Positions 6,941 through 14,667 of a stretch of DNA of 61,485 nt are shown piece by piece. The number at the start of each line of letters is the position of its first letter. Positions within the stretch are counted from its first letter, which is position 1. The translations under genes were made by a program, and so were the position numbers. The notes under the pieces are model-generated. The model was not told the origin of the DNA, did no database searches, and saw only the letters and a program-made list of their open reading frames with translations. Origin of the DNA: JAZTYK01 sp045636925 (GTDB lineage: Bacteria > Bacillota > Clostridia > Oscillospirales > Butyricicoccaceae); NCBI GenBank assembly GCA_045636925.1, contig JAZTYK010000028.1, positions 1-61,485 of the forward strand. Reading direction: 5' to 3'.

Positions 6941-8131
6941 TCAGGCATCCAGCAGGCAGGCGATACCGGGCAGCTGGCGGCCTTCCAGAAACTCCAGAGA
7001 AGCACCGCCGCCGGTGGAGATATGGCTCACCTGATCGGCAAAGCCCAGCTGCTCGATGGCAGCCGCGCTGTCACCGCCGCCGATGATGCTGGTTCCTTCG
7101 CACTCGGCCACAGCCTTGGCGATACCTTCGGTGCCCTTGGCAAAGTTGGGCATTTCAAAAACGCCGGCGGGGCCGTTCCACACCACGGTTTTGGCAGCCT
7201 TGATGATCTCGCTGTAAGCGGATACGGTGGCAGGACCGATGTCCAGACCCTCATAACCCTCGGGGATCTCACCGGCCTTGACGGTGACGGTGTTGCAGTC
7301 GTTGGAGAAAGCATCGCCGGCCACGTTATCGATGGGCAGCATCAGACGGGTACCCAGCTTTTCGGCCTTGGCGGGCAGAGAACCCACCAGCTCCAACTTT
7401 TCATTGTCGCACAGGCTGTTGCCGATGCTGCCGCCCTGTGCCTTGGCAAAGGTATAGGACATACCGCCCACGATGAGCACGCTGTCGCACTTGCCCAGCA
7501 GATTGTCGATGAGCTTCAGCTTGTCGGCTACCTTAGCACCGCCCAGAATGGCCACAAAGGGACGCTGGGGATCTTCCAGTGCCTTGCCCATGACGGAGAT
7601 TTCACGCTCCATCAAGAAGCCGCAGACGGCAGGCAGATAATCGGCGATACCGGCGGTGGAGGCATGGGCACGGTGTGCGGTGCCGAAGGCATCGTTGACA
7701 AAGATATCAGCCAGATCGGCCAGCGCCTTGGCAAAGGCGGGGTCATTGGCTTCTTCTTCCTTATGATAGCGCACATTCTCCAGCAGCATAGCCTGACCGG
7801 GCTGCAGAGCAGCGGCCAGTGCCTTGGCGCTGTCGCCGACGACGTCCTCGGCCAGCTTGACCTCCTGACCCAGCAGCTGGCTGAGACGAGCGGCAACAGG
7901 TTTCAGGGAATACTTGGGATTTACCTGACCCTTGGGACGACCCATATGGGAGCAAAGGATTACGGCAGCGCCCTGATTTAGCAGATACTGGATGGTGGGC
8001 AGTGCGCCACGGATACGGATGTCGTCGGTGATGTTGCCGTCGCCATCCAGAGGCACGTTAAAATCACAGCGAACAAAAACTTTCTTACCCTGTACCGCAA
8101 TGTCACGTGCGGATTTCTTATGATAGTTCAT
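6941..8131 (-). CDS. pgk: Phosphoglycerate kinase
   Basis: Makes ATP from 1,3-bisphosphoglycerate. 396 residues, typical length. RCDFNVPL and the SHMGRP loop lie in the N-terminal domain, FVNDAFGTAHRAHAST at the 3-phosphoglycerate site, ILGGAKVADKL at the hinge, and VVWNGPAGVFE plus IIGGGDSAA in the nucleotide domain. First gene of the operon. The gapA gene that often precedes pgk in Firmicutes is absent here, and pgk has its own promoter at 8184-8212. Confidence 0.98.
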   Translation of the reverse strand: MNYHKKSARDIAVQGKKVFVRCDFNVPLDGDGNITDDIRIRGALPTIQYLLNQGAAVILCSHMGRPKGQVNPKYSLKPVAARLSQLLGQEVKLAEDVVGDSAKALAAALQPGQAMLLENVRYHKEEEANDPAFAKALADLADIFVNDAFGTAHRAHASTAGIADYLPAVCGFLMEREISVMGKALEDPQRPFVAILGGAKVADKLKLIDNLLGKCDSVLIVGGMSYTFAKAQGGSIGNSLCDNEKLELVGSLPAKAEKLGTRLMLPIDNVAGDAFSNDCNTVTVKAGEIPEGYEGLDIGPATVSAYSEIIKAAKTVVWNGPAGVFEMPNFAKGTEGIAKAVAECEGTSIIGGGDSAAAIEQLGFADQVSHISTGGGASLEFLEGRQLPGIACLLDA

Positions 8132-8183
8132 GGCAAAGTTCCTTTCTGTGCATATATTTCATGGTGCATATTTATCTATTTTC

Positions 8184-8212
8184 ATTATACGCTTCTCTTT
8201 GGCACTTTTCAA
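8184..8212 (-). promoter_or_regulatory. Sigma-A promoter of pgk-tpiA-gpmI-eno
   Basis: Minus strand: -35 TTGAAA (8207-8212), 17-base spacer, -10 TATAAT (8184-8189). The 50-base leader holds two direct copies of a GTGCATAT-like word (near 8141 and 8164 in plus coordinates) that could be a regulatory site. Confidence 0.82.
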
Positions 8213-8225
8213 TGACAAAAGTTAT

Positions 8226-8263
8226 GGAAAACGCCGGGTTTTTCAAAAAAACCCAGCGTTTTA
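8226..8263 (-). terminator. Terminator of trmL
   Basis: AAAACGC-CGGGTTT pairs with AAACCC-AGCGTTTT with one mismatch. It lies between the trmL stop and the pgk promoter and has tracts suitable for either strand. Confidence 0.75.
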
Positions 8264-8281
8264 CACAAAAATAATGCAGTT

Positions 8282-8767
8282 TTAACCTTGTGGGATCTGC
8301 CCCTCGCCCAGCAGTCCGGGAAAGTCTGCCTGACGCAGTGCTTCATACAGCACCACCGCCACGGAATTGGACAGGTTCAGGCTCCGCGCCTCTTGCCGCA
8401 TGGGGATGCGGATGGCGCGGTCATAGTCCGCCCGCAGCATGTCCTCCGGCAGGCCTTTTGTCTCCTTACCAAAGAGGATCCAGTCGTCTTTGTCATAGGA
8501 AACTTCCGCATAAGTGCGTGCTGCCTTGGTGCTGGCCATCCAGGGTCTGGCCTCCGGATGCTTCTGCCGGAAGTCCGCCCAGTTCTCATAAATGTGCAGC
8601 TCCAGCAGCGACCAGTAGTCCAGTCCGGCGCGCTTTAAGTATTTATCACTCAGCTCAAAGCCCAAGGGCTTGATCAGATGCAGGCTGCAGCCGGTGGCGG
8701 CGCAGGTGCGGGAAATATTGCCGGTGTTCTGGGGGATTTCCGGCTCTAACAAAATCACATGCAGCAT
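8282..8767 (-). CDS. trmL: tRNA (cytidine/uridine-34 2'-O)-methyltransferase TrmL
   Basis: SPOUT-fold enzyme that methylates the 2'-OH of the wobble base in tRNA-Leu. 161 residues, the usual length. The start LHVILLEPEIPQNTGNISRTC is typical of the family (shown here in part). Later come LFGKETKGLPE and IRIPMRQEARSLNLSNS, which form the SAM-binding knot. Upstream GTG and ATG codons at 8777-8779 and 8774-8776 are too close to the GGAG site; the ATG at 8765-8767 gives good spacing and the family N-terminus. Confidence 0.92.
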   Translation of the reverse strand: MLHVILLEPEIPQNTGNISRTCAATGCSLHLIKPLGFELSDKYLKRAGLDYWSLLELHIYENWADFRQKHPEARPWMASTKAARTYAEVSYDKDDWILFGKETKGLPEDMLRADYDRAIRIPMRQEARSLNLSNSVAVVLYEALRQADFPGLLGEGQIPQG

Positions 8768-8810
8768 GATGTGCATCACTCCTACATATATAATGTGTAT
8801 TGGACAGATG

Positions 8811-8842
8811 AAAAATCGCCTGCGCGATCGCAGACGGTTTTT
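8811..8842 (-). terminator. Terminator of the LysR gene
   Basis: AAAAATCG-CTGCG pairs with CGCAG-CGGTTTTT around a CGAT loop, 25 bases past the LysR stop codon. Confidence 0.72.
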
Positions 8843-8866
8843 CTATGTATGTTTCTTACTGCAACC

Positions 8867-9748
8867 TTACAGCATGCCGGCCTCGTGCAGTGCTTCTTTG
8901 GTGCATTTGATAAACTGATTGATCATGGGCGATGCAGGACGGGATTCGTCCAGGATAATGCCCAGACTGCGGGTGATGGGCGGGTCGATGGGCAGCACGC
9001 AGGCCTTGCTCTCACGCCCGGTCATGATCAGCTCGCTGAGCATGCTCATGCCCAAGCCGTGCTCTACCATAGAGATCAGCGCAGGGTCATCCACATAACT
9101 GGGTTTTACATCGGGCTCTACGCCGTAGGCGCGCATCCATTTATTAATGTCACGGTCAAACCCGAAATTGGGCATCAAAAACGGCTTGCCGTGGAATTCA
9201 CGCAAGGGGAATTTTTCCGGCAGGGGAAGGGGGTAATCGGGTGGAAGGATGGCAAGCAGCGCATCTTCCTTCAGGGGGATCCATTTCATGCGGTTGCCCT
9301 TTTGCTGGCTGACGAAGGCCAGGTCTGCCGTGCCATTCTGTACCCAGGAGTAGATCTCTTCGATGGTACCCATCTGTACGCTGATGTTAACATCCGGGTG
9401 ATCCTTCTGAAAGTGCTGCAGCACCAGGGGCAGCCAATGCATCGCCATACTGGAATAAGACCCGATGCGCAGGGTCTCTTTCTGTGCATCCTGCAGCAGG
9501 TCGATCTCGCGCTGCAATGCCTTTTCCGCATCCAGCAAACGACGGATGCTGGGCAGCAGCTGCTTGCCGGCGGGGGAAAGGGCAATGCCGGTATGAGAGC
9601 GGATCAAAAGCTGAATGCCCAGCTCCTGCTCCAGCGCTTTCATCATATGGGTCAGACCCGATTGGGTATAACCCAAAATCTGGGCGGCTTTGGTAAAACT
9701 TCCCAACTCGGCAGCGGCGATCAAAGATTCCAGTTTTCGCGTATCCAT
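8867..9748 (-). CDS. LysR family transcriptional regulator
   Basis: 293 residues. A winged helix-turn-helix fills residues 1-60 (LIAAAELGSFTKAAQILGYTQSGLTHMMKALEQELG is its characteristic region, seen at about residues 8-42), and the effector-binding domain follows. A reading from 9829 is possible, but ATG 9746-9748 has a GGAG site and gives the usual N-terminus. Divergent from the NSS transporter at 9933; the palindrome at 9858-9873 covers the -35 boxes of both genes, so this protein probably controls the transporter and itself. The effector is unknown, perhaps the transporter's amino acid. Confidence 0.93.
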   Translation of the reverse strand: MDTRKLESLIAAAELGSFTKAAQILGYTQSGLTHMMKALEQELGIQLLIRSHTGIALSPAGKQLLPSIRRLLDAEKALQREIDLLQDAQKETLRIGSYSSMAMHWLPLVLQHFQKDHPDVNISVQMGTIEEIYSWVQNGTADLAFVSQQKGNRMKWIPLKEDALLAILPPDYPLPLPEKFPLREFHGKPFLMPNFGFDRDINKWMRAYGVEPDVKPSYVDDPALISMVEHGLGMSMLSELIMTGRESKACVLPIDPPITRSLGIILDESRPASPMINQFIKCTKEALHEAGML

Positions 9749-9843
9749 AAAAGGCACTCCTGTGTCTGTGGTTTTGGTAATGTTTACATAAAGAAATGTG
9801 AAAAAAATAGGGAATAGGGGGTATGACAAACTTTCATATACTC

Positions 9844-9872
9844 ATTATAATATGTCACTTGCCAAATTGCAA
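9844..9872 (-). promoter_or_regulatory. Promoter of the LysR gene
   Basis: Minus strand: -35 TTGCAA (9867-9872), 17-base spacer, -10 TATAAT (9844-9849). The leader to the start codon is about 95 bases. Confidence 0.75.
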
Positions 9873-9873
9873 G
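9858..9873. promoter_or_regulatory. Candidate LysR operator
   Basis: Inverted repeat CTTGC-N6-GCAAG. It contains the -35 boxes of the divergent LysR and transporter promoters, and fits the T-N11-A type of site known for LysR proteins. Confidence 0.6.
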
Positions 9874-9887
9874 CAAAACTGTATAAT
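9859..9887 (+). promoter_or_regulatory. Promoter of the NSS transporter
   Basis: -35 TTGCCA (9859-9864), 17-base spacer, -10 TATAAT (9882-9887). Confidence 0.8.
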
Positions 9888-9932
9888 AGCGACATGATTT
9901 TCTTTTTTAGGAAAGAAAGAGAGGTAAAACTA

Positions 9933-11348
9933 ATGGAACAGAAAGAAAACACTCGTGCTCAATGGGGCAGTAAGCTCGGCTTTATCCTGGCAGCAGCCGG
10001 TTCTGCTGTCGGTCTGGGCAACATTTGGAAATTCCCCGGCAAGGCCTATGAAGGCGGCGGCGGATCTTTCATTTTGATTTATGTGGCAATCGTTCTGCTG
10101 ATTGGTCTGCCCGTCATGCTGGCAGAGCTGTCTCTGGGTCGTGCATCCAAGAAGAACGCAGTTGGCACCTATGCACAGCTGGGCGGCAAGAAGTTTAAGT
10201 GGATGGGCTACGTCAGCGTTCTGACCACCTTCATCATCACTTCTTACTACGCACACGTTGGCGGCTGGGTTCTGCGCTACATCGTAGCCTACATCACCGA
10301 AGCCAAAAAGGTCTTCGCTGAGCCCCTGCCTTTCTTCTACAACCTGCTGGGTCTGAACGCCGCTACCGGCGAGACCTTCACTCCCTGGGTTGCTCTGGTC
10401 TTCGGCGCCGTATTTATGGCTGTTACCGCTTACATCGTCATGAAGGGCGTTTCCGGCGGTATCGAGAAGTTCAACAAGGTCGGTATGCCCGCCCTGTTCG
10501 CAATCCTGGTTGTCCTGCTGGTCCGTTCCGTTACCATGGACGGCGCTCAGGAAGGTCTGCAGTACATGCTGTCCTTTGACTGGAGCAAGGTCTCCGGTGC
10601 CACCGTCATGGCTGCACTGGGTCAGGCATTCTTCTCCCTGTCTCTGGGCATGAGCATCATGATCACCTACGGCTCCTACGTTAGCAAGGAAGAGAACCTG
10701 GCTAAGAACACCGCTCTGATCTGCGGTATGGATACTCTGGTTGCTCTGCTGGCCGGTTTCATCATCGTTCCCGCTGTTTTCGCAACTCTGGGTGCTGAAG
10801 GCATCGGCAAGGGCGGCGGCTTCGCATTTGCCGGTCTGGCTGGCGTGTTCGAGGCTATGCCCGGCGGCGTGATCTTTGGTCTGCTGTTCTACATGCTGCT
10901 GTTCTTCGCAGCTCTGACTTCCATCATCTCCCTGGTTGAGAGCCTGGTTGCTTTCGTTACCGAAGAGTTTGGTTGGAACCGTAACAAGGCTACCGTCGGT
11001 CTGTGCGTTGTGATGTTCCTGGTCGGTTGTGCTTACACCCTCAGCCAGGCTTCCTACGACATCAAGGGCATCTGGTGGGACTTCGCCAACGGCGTCACCT
11101 ATCCCATCATGGGCGACTTCATGGAGTTCTTCACCGACCGTCTGATGATCCCCGTTGTTGCTCTGGGCAGCTGCATCCTGTGCGGCTGGGTCTGGGGTTC
11201 CAAGAATGCTGTTGCTGAAGTTCGCAGCACCGAAGGCGCTAAGTTCCCCATGGCTCCCGTCTTCACCGTTCTGGTCAAGTACGTGGCTCCCATCGCCATC
11301 GTTGCCATCCTGGTCTACAGCTTCGCTACCGGTACTACCATCAGCTAA
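9933..11348 (+). CDS. Sodium-dependent amino acid transporter, NSS/SNF family
   Basis: 471 residues in the inner membrane, with about 11-12 membrane segments as in bacterial LeuT/MhsT-like symporters that import hydrophobic or aromatic amino acids with sodium. The family signature WGSKLGFILAAAGSAVGLGN lies at about residues 10-29, followed by IWKFP, which forms the sodium and substrate sites. The reading frame is open from 9798, but ATG 9933-9935 with a GAGAGGT site is the correct start. Strongly biased, optimal codon use suggests high expression. A terminator follows, and the LysR gene is divergent. The substrate cannot be read from sequence. Confidence 0.93.
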   Translation: MEQKENTRAQWGSKLGFILAAAGSAVGLGNIWKFPGKAYEGGGGSFILIYVAIVLLIGLPVMLAELSLGRASKKNAVGTYAQLGGKKFKWMGYVSVLTTFIITSYYAHVGGWVLRYIVAYITEAKKVFAEPLPFFYNLLGLNAATGETFTPWVALVFGAVFMAVTAYIVMKGVSGGIEKFNKVGMPALFAILVVLLVRSVTMDGAQEGLQYMLSFDWSKVSGATVMAALGQAFFSLSLGMSIMITYGSYVSKEENLAKNTALICGMDTLVALLAGFIIVPAVFATLGAEGIGKGGGFAFAGLAGVFEAMPGGVIFGLLFYMLLFFAALTSIISLVESLVAFVTEEFGWNRNKATVGLCVVMFLVGCAYTLSQASYDIKGIWWDFANGVTYPIMGDFMEFFTDRLMIPVVALGSCILCGWVWGSKNAVAEVRSTEGAKFPMAPVFTVLVKYVAPIAIVAILVYSFATGTTIS

Positions 11349-11380
11349 ACTGAAACCGAAATTACGAATAGATTATATTC

Positions 11381-11413
11381 AAAAGGCCGTGGGCAATTTG
11401 CCCACGGCCTTTT
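11381..11413 (+). terminator. Terminator of the NSS transporter
   Basis: AAAAGGCCGTGGGC and GCCCACGGCCTTTT arms around AATTT. Confidence 0.88.
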
Positions 11414-11427
11414 ATGCATTCGAAGAT

Positions 11428-11461
11428 AAAAACAGGAGGCTTGCAACCAAGCCTCCTGTTT
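11428..11461 (-). terminator. Terminator of the kinase/PTS-IIC-like operon
   Basis: AAACAGGAGGCTT and AAGCCTCCTGTTT arms; on the minus strand a T-rich tail follows. Converges with the terminator at 11381-11413. Confidence 0.85.
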
Positions 11462-11465
11462 GCCA

Positions 11466-12032
11466 TTATTCCGTAATGTCCAGCACCAGATCTGCCCGCT
11501 CAGCTACCTTGCAGATATCAAAATACTGCTGCTCCAGTGGGATCCATTTGCGCAGGAACACCGCCTGCTTTTCCGGGCCGTTGCGCTGCAGGATCCGTTT
11601 GGCCTGCAGCTGGGGATCCACTCGCAGGAAGATCTTCAGATCATACACATCTGCCAGTTTGGGATGCAGACTGTATGCCCCTTCCACAATGATCACGCCC
11701 CAGGGTGCGATCTCCTGCTGGCCGGTGACAGCCATGGCACCGCAGTCGAAAACACCGTAAGTAAATCCTGTGCCGCTTTGCAGATGAGGCAGCACCTCTT
11801 CTGCAAAGCGCTCATAATGCACATTACCACCGGGCTCTGCCAATCGCGGGGCCGTGCGCAGGGCTGGGGGAAGGAAGAAATCGTCCATATGCACCACAGG
11901 GCAACGCAGTGCTTCACCAAGCTGACGCGAAAGGGTTGTCTTGCCCGAGGCGCTGCCGCCGTCAATGGCCACCCGCAAGGGACGCTTGGGGCAGCCATGA
12001 ATGGCGGAGAGAATCGTTTCAAATACCGTCAT
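11466..12032 (-). CDS. Uridine kinase-like P-loop kinase
   Basis: 188 residues of the phosphoribulokinase/uridine kinase family. The Walker A motif is GGSASGKTT at about residues 25-33. Further motifs are VVHMDDFFLP (substrate and metal site), GNVHYERF, VIIVEGAYS (Walker B-like), and a lid with arginines (KRILQRNG). It is shorter and more divergent than Udk and lacks nothing obvious at the P-loop, so the substrate may be another nucleoside or a sugar. Its start overlaps the last base of the membrane protein at 12032-13054, suggesting that uptake and phosphorylation are coupled. Confidence 0.82.
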   Translation of the reverse strand: MTVFETILSAIHGCPKRPLRVAIDGGSASGKTTLSRQLGEALRCPVVHMDDFFLPPALRTAPRLAEPGGNVHYERFAEEVLPHLQSGTGFTYGVFDCGAMAVTGQQEIAPWGVIIVEGAYSLHPKLADVYDLKIFLRVDPQLQAKRILQRNGPEKQAVFLRKWIPLEQQYFDICKVAERADLVLDITE

Positions 12033-13054
12033 CAGATCTTCTGCAGCTTCATATCGCCCTTGTGTACCCAGTTCAAACGACGCATCACGCGGTCTACACC
12101 CAGAGCAACCACAATGGGAATCAGAATATCTACCACAAAAATACCAATCAGTGCAGCGGCAGCACCTACATCAGGCGCCATATCGCCATAGGTGGTCAGC
12201 ACACCTACCAGACCGCTGGTACCCATGCCGGCACCGGCAGGCACATTGGTCATCTTAAACAGAGTGGTGGAGAAGGCACCGGCCACGGCAGAAGCCACCG
12301 TGGGTGCCACCCAGATCAGAGGACGGCGGATGATATTGGGCACCTGCAGCATAGATGTGCCGATGCCCTGCGATACCAGACCGGAGAATCCGTTATCACA
12401 GTAGCTCACCACGGCAAAGCCCAGCATCTGGGCGCAGCAGCCTGCGGTAGCAGCGCCGCCGGCCAGGCCGGACAGACCCAGCATAACGCAAAGTGCGGCA
12501 GAGGAGATGGGCAGGGTAAGCACCATGCCAACCACCACGGCCACGATCATACCCATGGGCAGGGGCATCAGGTCAGTGGCGTAGTTGATGATATCACCAA
12601 GCCAAGTCATAAAATCGGTGATGTAAGGACCGGTAAACTGTCCCACCAGACCACCGGTGATAACGGTGACAAGGGGGGTTACCACGATGTCCACAGGGGT
12701 CTTTTTCGACACCAGCTGTCCCAGCTCTGCACCGACGACAGCGGCAAGAAATGCGCCCAGAGGGCCGCCGGCCACGCAACCGATGGCACCGGCGCCGGCT
12801 GCGCTGAATATCACCAGCGCGTCGCTCTTCAGACCCCATGCGACAGCGGCACCGATGGCAGCGCCGTAGACCGTATTGGTCTTCAGTACGGTAGCGATAT
12901 TTCCCAGAAACTTCAGCCCGGGGAAGGTAGCAAACTGCCCGAGGATAGTACCAACGATCAAAGACGCAAACAGACCGTAGGCCATAGCGCCCATGGCATC
13001 GATGAGGTAACGTTTAAAAATGGTGGAAAGCAAAGAATCACGTTTACTAGCCAT
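12032..13054 (-). CDS. PTS EIIC-like membrane protein (PTS_EIIC_2 family)
   Basis: 340 residues, very hydrophobic and glycine/alanine-rich, with about 9-10 membrane segments. The start KRYLIDAMGAMAYGLFASL and repeated GxxxG-rich segments fit the stand-alone PTS_EIIC_2 family (PF13303, recalled from memory). No EIIA or EIIB gene is nearby, so it may not use phosphotransfer. The C-terminus is basic and cytosolic. Overlap by one base with a kinase gene hints at uptake followed by ATP-dependent phosphorylation. The ATG has a GAAAGGAG site. Confidence 0.8.
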   Translation of the reverse strand: MASKRDSLLSTIFKRYLIDAMGAMAYGLFASLIVGTILGQFATFPGLKFLGNIATVLKTNTVYGAAIGAAVAWGLKSDALVIFSAAGAGAIGCVAGGPLGAFLAAVVGAELGQLVSKKTPVDIVVTPLVTVITGGLVGQFTGPYITDFMTWLGDIINYATDLMPLPMGMIVAVVVGMVLTLPISSAALCVMLGLSGLAGGAATAGCCAQMLGFAVVSYCDNGFSGLVSQGIGTSMLQVPNIIRRPLIWVAPTVASAVAGAFSTTLFKMTNVPAGAGMGTSGLVGVLTTYGDMAPDVGAAAALIGIFVVDILIPIVVALGVDRVMRRLNWVHKGDMKLQKI

Positions 13055-13113
13055 AAGAATACTCCTTTCCTTACCGTTTCCGGAAGGTTTATAATGGATG
13101 GATTTGTGATGCC

Positions 13114-13142
13114 ATTATAACACAGATGCTGAGAACTGTAAA
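13114..13142 (-). promoter_or_regulatory. Promoter of the PTS-IIC-like/kinase operon
   Basis: Minus strand: -35 TTTACA (13137-13142), 17-base spacer, -10 TATAAT (13114-13119). An AACTTTACAG word is repeated directly around the -35 (second copy about 13 bases upstream). Confidence 0.75.
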
Positions 13143-13169
13143 GTTATCTGTAAAGTTTTGCGCAAAAAT

Positions 13170-13203
13170 AAAACGGCGCTGCCCTTTGGCAGCACCGTTT
13201 TTT
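13170..13203 (-). terminator. Terminator of the CNNM/CorC gene
   Basis: AAAACGG-GCTGCC and GGCAGC-CCGTTTTTT arms with one mismatch and a CTTT loop. Confidence 0.85.
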
Positions 13204-13215
13204 GCAGAAATATGA

Positions 13216-14535
13216 TTATTCTTCGTATTCTTCCTCGTCCTGAGGCAGTTCCAGACGGGTGACCTTTGCCCATTCCACACGGTGGTCGACGATCTCTTCC
13301 ACCTGAATGCGCATGCCGGGCACTTCCACTTCGGGCTGAGTGCCGTCCTGGGGGATGACAGACAGCTTGCTGAAAACCAGACCGCCCAGGGTGTCGCAAT
13401 CCTCGTCCTCTTCGTCAAAGGGCAGCTCCAGTGCTTCATACACACTGTCCAGAGCAGCGCTGCCGCTGATGCGCCAGGTGTCCTCACCGGTCTTGGTGAT
13501 CTCCTGCTCCTCGACTTCGTCAAACTCGTCGTAGATGTCACCAACCAGCTGTTCCAGCAGATCTTCCATAGTCAGCAGACCGCTGGTGCCGCCGTACTCG
13601 TCTACCACGATGGCCATGTGTACCTTCTCGGTCTGCATCTCGCGGAACAGCAGATCCGCACGCACCGTTTCGGGTACGAAATAGGCCCTGCGCAGCAGCT
13701 CGCTCATGGGCTTGGGCTCGTCCAGATGTGCGTTCAGCAAATATTCGCGGGTGCTCAGGATGCCTACAATGTCATCGATATCTTCGCTGCAAACGGGGAA
13801 GCGGGACAGGCCGCTTTCGCGGATGGTGGCAAGGATCTCTTCGTGGGTATCTTCCTGCCATACCACTTCCATATCGGTGCGGTGGACCATAATGTCCTCG
13901 GCAGTCATATTGTTAAACTCAAATACGTTCTCGATCAGCTCTTTTTCTGCGGCTTCAATGGCACCGGTCTCTTCGCCTTCCTCCACCATCAGCATGATCT
14001 CATCTTCGCTGACGTCTTCCACCGTGTCGGTGGGACGAACTCCCAGCAGACTCAGCACCAAATTGGTCAGCAGACGGAACATCATATTGACAGGCTGCAG
14101 CAGCAAAAACACCATGCGAGACGGCGCGAAGAATGCAGCGGCCTTTTGGGGGCGTCTGGCGGCAAAGCTGCGGGGTACATACACCGTCAGCCACAGCAGA
14201 ACAAATCCCATGCACAGCAGCACAATGACATCAGCCCACAGATGATCCATATAGGCATCCAGCAGGGGCGAAAAACTCACGATGGCAAAGCGTGCGGCAA
14301 ACAGTCCGGCCAAAAGCTGGGTACTGTGCATGCTCAGCAGAAACGCCTCGGGGTCTTCCACGATCTTCAGCATCTTGGCGGCCTTGCGGGAGGCTTTTCT
14401 GTCGCCTTCCTCCACCTCTTTGATCAGGCGGCTTTCAGAGGCTTCTTCCACCGATGCGCCTGCCAGGGCAAAAAAACCACACAACAGCACAAGCACGATT
14501 TCGATTACGATTGATTGTCCTAACAACGGGTCCAT
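13216..14535 (-). CDS. CNNM/CorC (hemolysin C-like) transporter-associated protein
   Basis: 439 residues with the DUF21 membrane domain (about residues 1-190, four segments), a CBS-pair domain (about 210-330, with VHRTDMEVVWQED and MAIVVDEYGGTSGLLTMEDLLEQ) and the C-terminal CorC_HlyC domain (about 345-430). Proteins of this layout are linked to Mg or Co efflux and sodium-coupled magnesium transport; 'hemolysin' is a historical name. The upstream ATG at 14568 has no ribosome site; ATG 14533-14535 follows AGGAGGGG. Single-gene unit with its own promoter and terminator. Confidence 0.92.
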   Translation of the reverse strand: MDPLLGQSIVIEIVLVLLCGFFALAGASVEEASESRLIKEVEEGDRKASRKAAKMLKIVEDPEAFLLSMHSTQLLAGLFAARFAIVSFSPLLDAYMDHLWADVIVLLCMGFVLLWLTVYVPRSFAARRPQKAAAFFAPSRMVFLLLQPVNMMFRLLTNLVLSLLGVRPTDTVEDVSEDEIMLMVEEGEETGAIEAAEKELIENVFEFNNMTAEDIMVHRTDMEVVWQEDTHEEILATIRESGLSRFPVCSEDIDDIVGILSTREYLLNAHLDEPKPMSELLRRAYFVPETVRADLLFREMQTEKVHMAIVVDEYGGTSGLLTMEDLLEQLVGDIYDEFDEVEEQEITKTGEDTWRISGSAALDSVYEALELPFDEEDEDCDTLGGLVFSKLSVIPQDGTQPEVEVPGMRIQVEEIVDHRVEWAKVTRLELPQDEEEYEE

Positions 14536-14573
14536 AAAAGGATATTCCCCTCCTAAAAAATAGTTCAAAATAT

Positions 14574-14602
14574 ATCATACCATAGTTTCTTGTCAGAAAC
14601 AA
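14574..14602 (-). promoter_or_regulatory. Promoter of the CNNM/CorC gene
   Basis: Minus strand: -35 TTGTTT (14597-14602), 17-base spacer, -10 TATGAT (14574-14579). Confidence 0.65.
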
Positions 14603-14625
14603 GAGCAGCGCTCCCGTAAAATCAA

Positions 14626-14663
14626 CAAAAAACCACCCCGAAGCGCTCTTCGGAGTGGTTTTT
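14626..14663 (-). terminator. Terminator of mrp
   Basis: AAAAACCAC...CCGAAG pairs with CTTCGG...GTGGTTTTT, between the mrp stop and the CNNM/CorC promoter. Confidence 0.85.
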
Positions 14664-14667
14664 ACAG

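Noticed and set aside
5978..7981. 667-residue open frame on the plus strand opposite tpiA and pgk
   Set aside because: It is a shadow of two certain genes on the other strand; the composition (His, Gly, Gln-rich) is typical of antisense reading of biased codons.
13292..14514. Large plus-strand frame opposite the CNNM/CorC gene
   Set aside because: Antisense shadow; the minus-strand gene has clear DUF21, CBS and CorC_HlyC domains.
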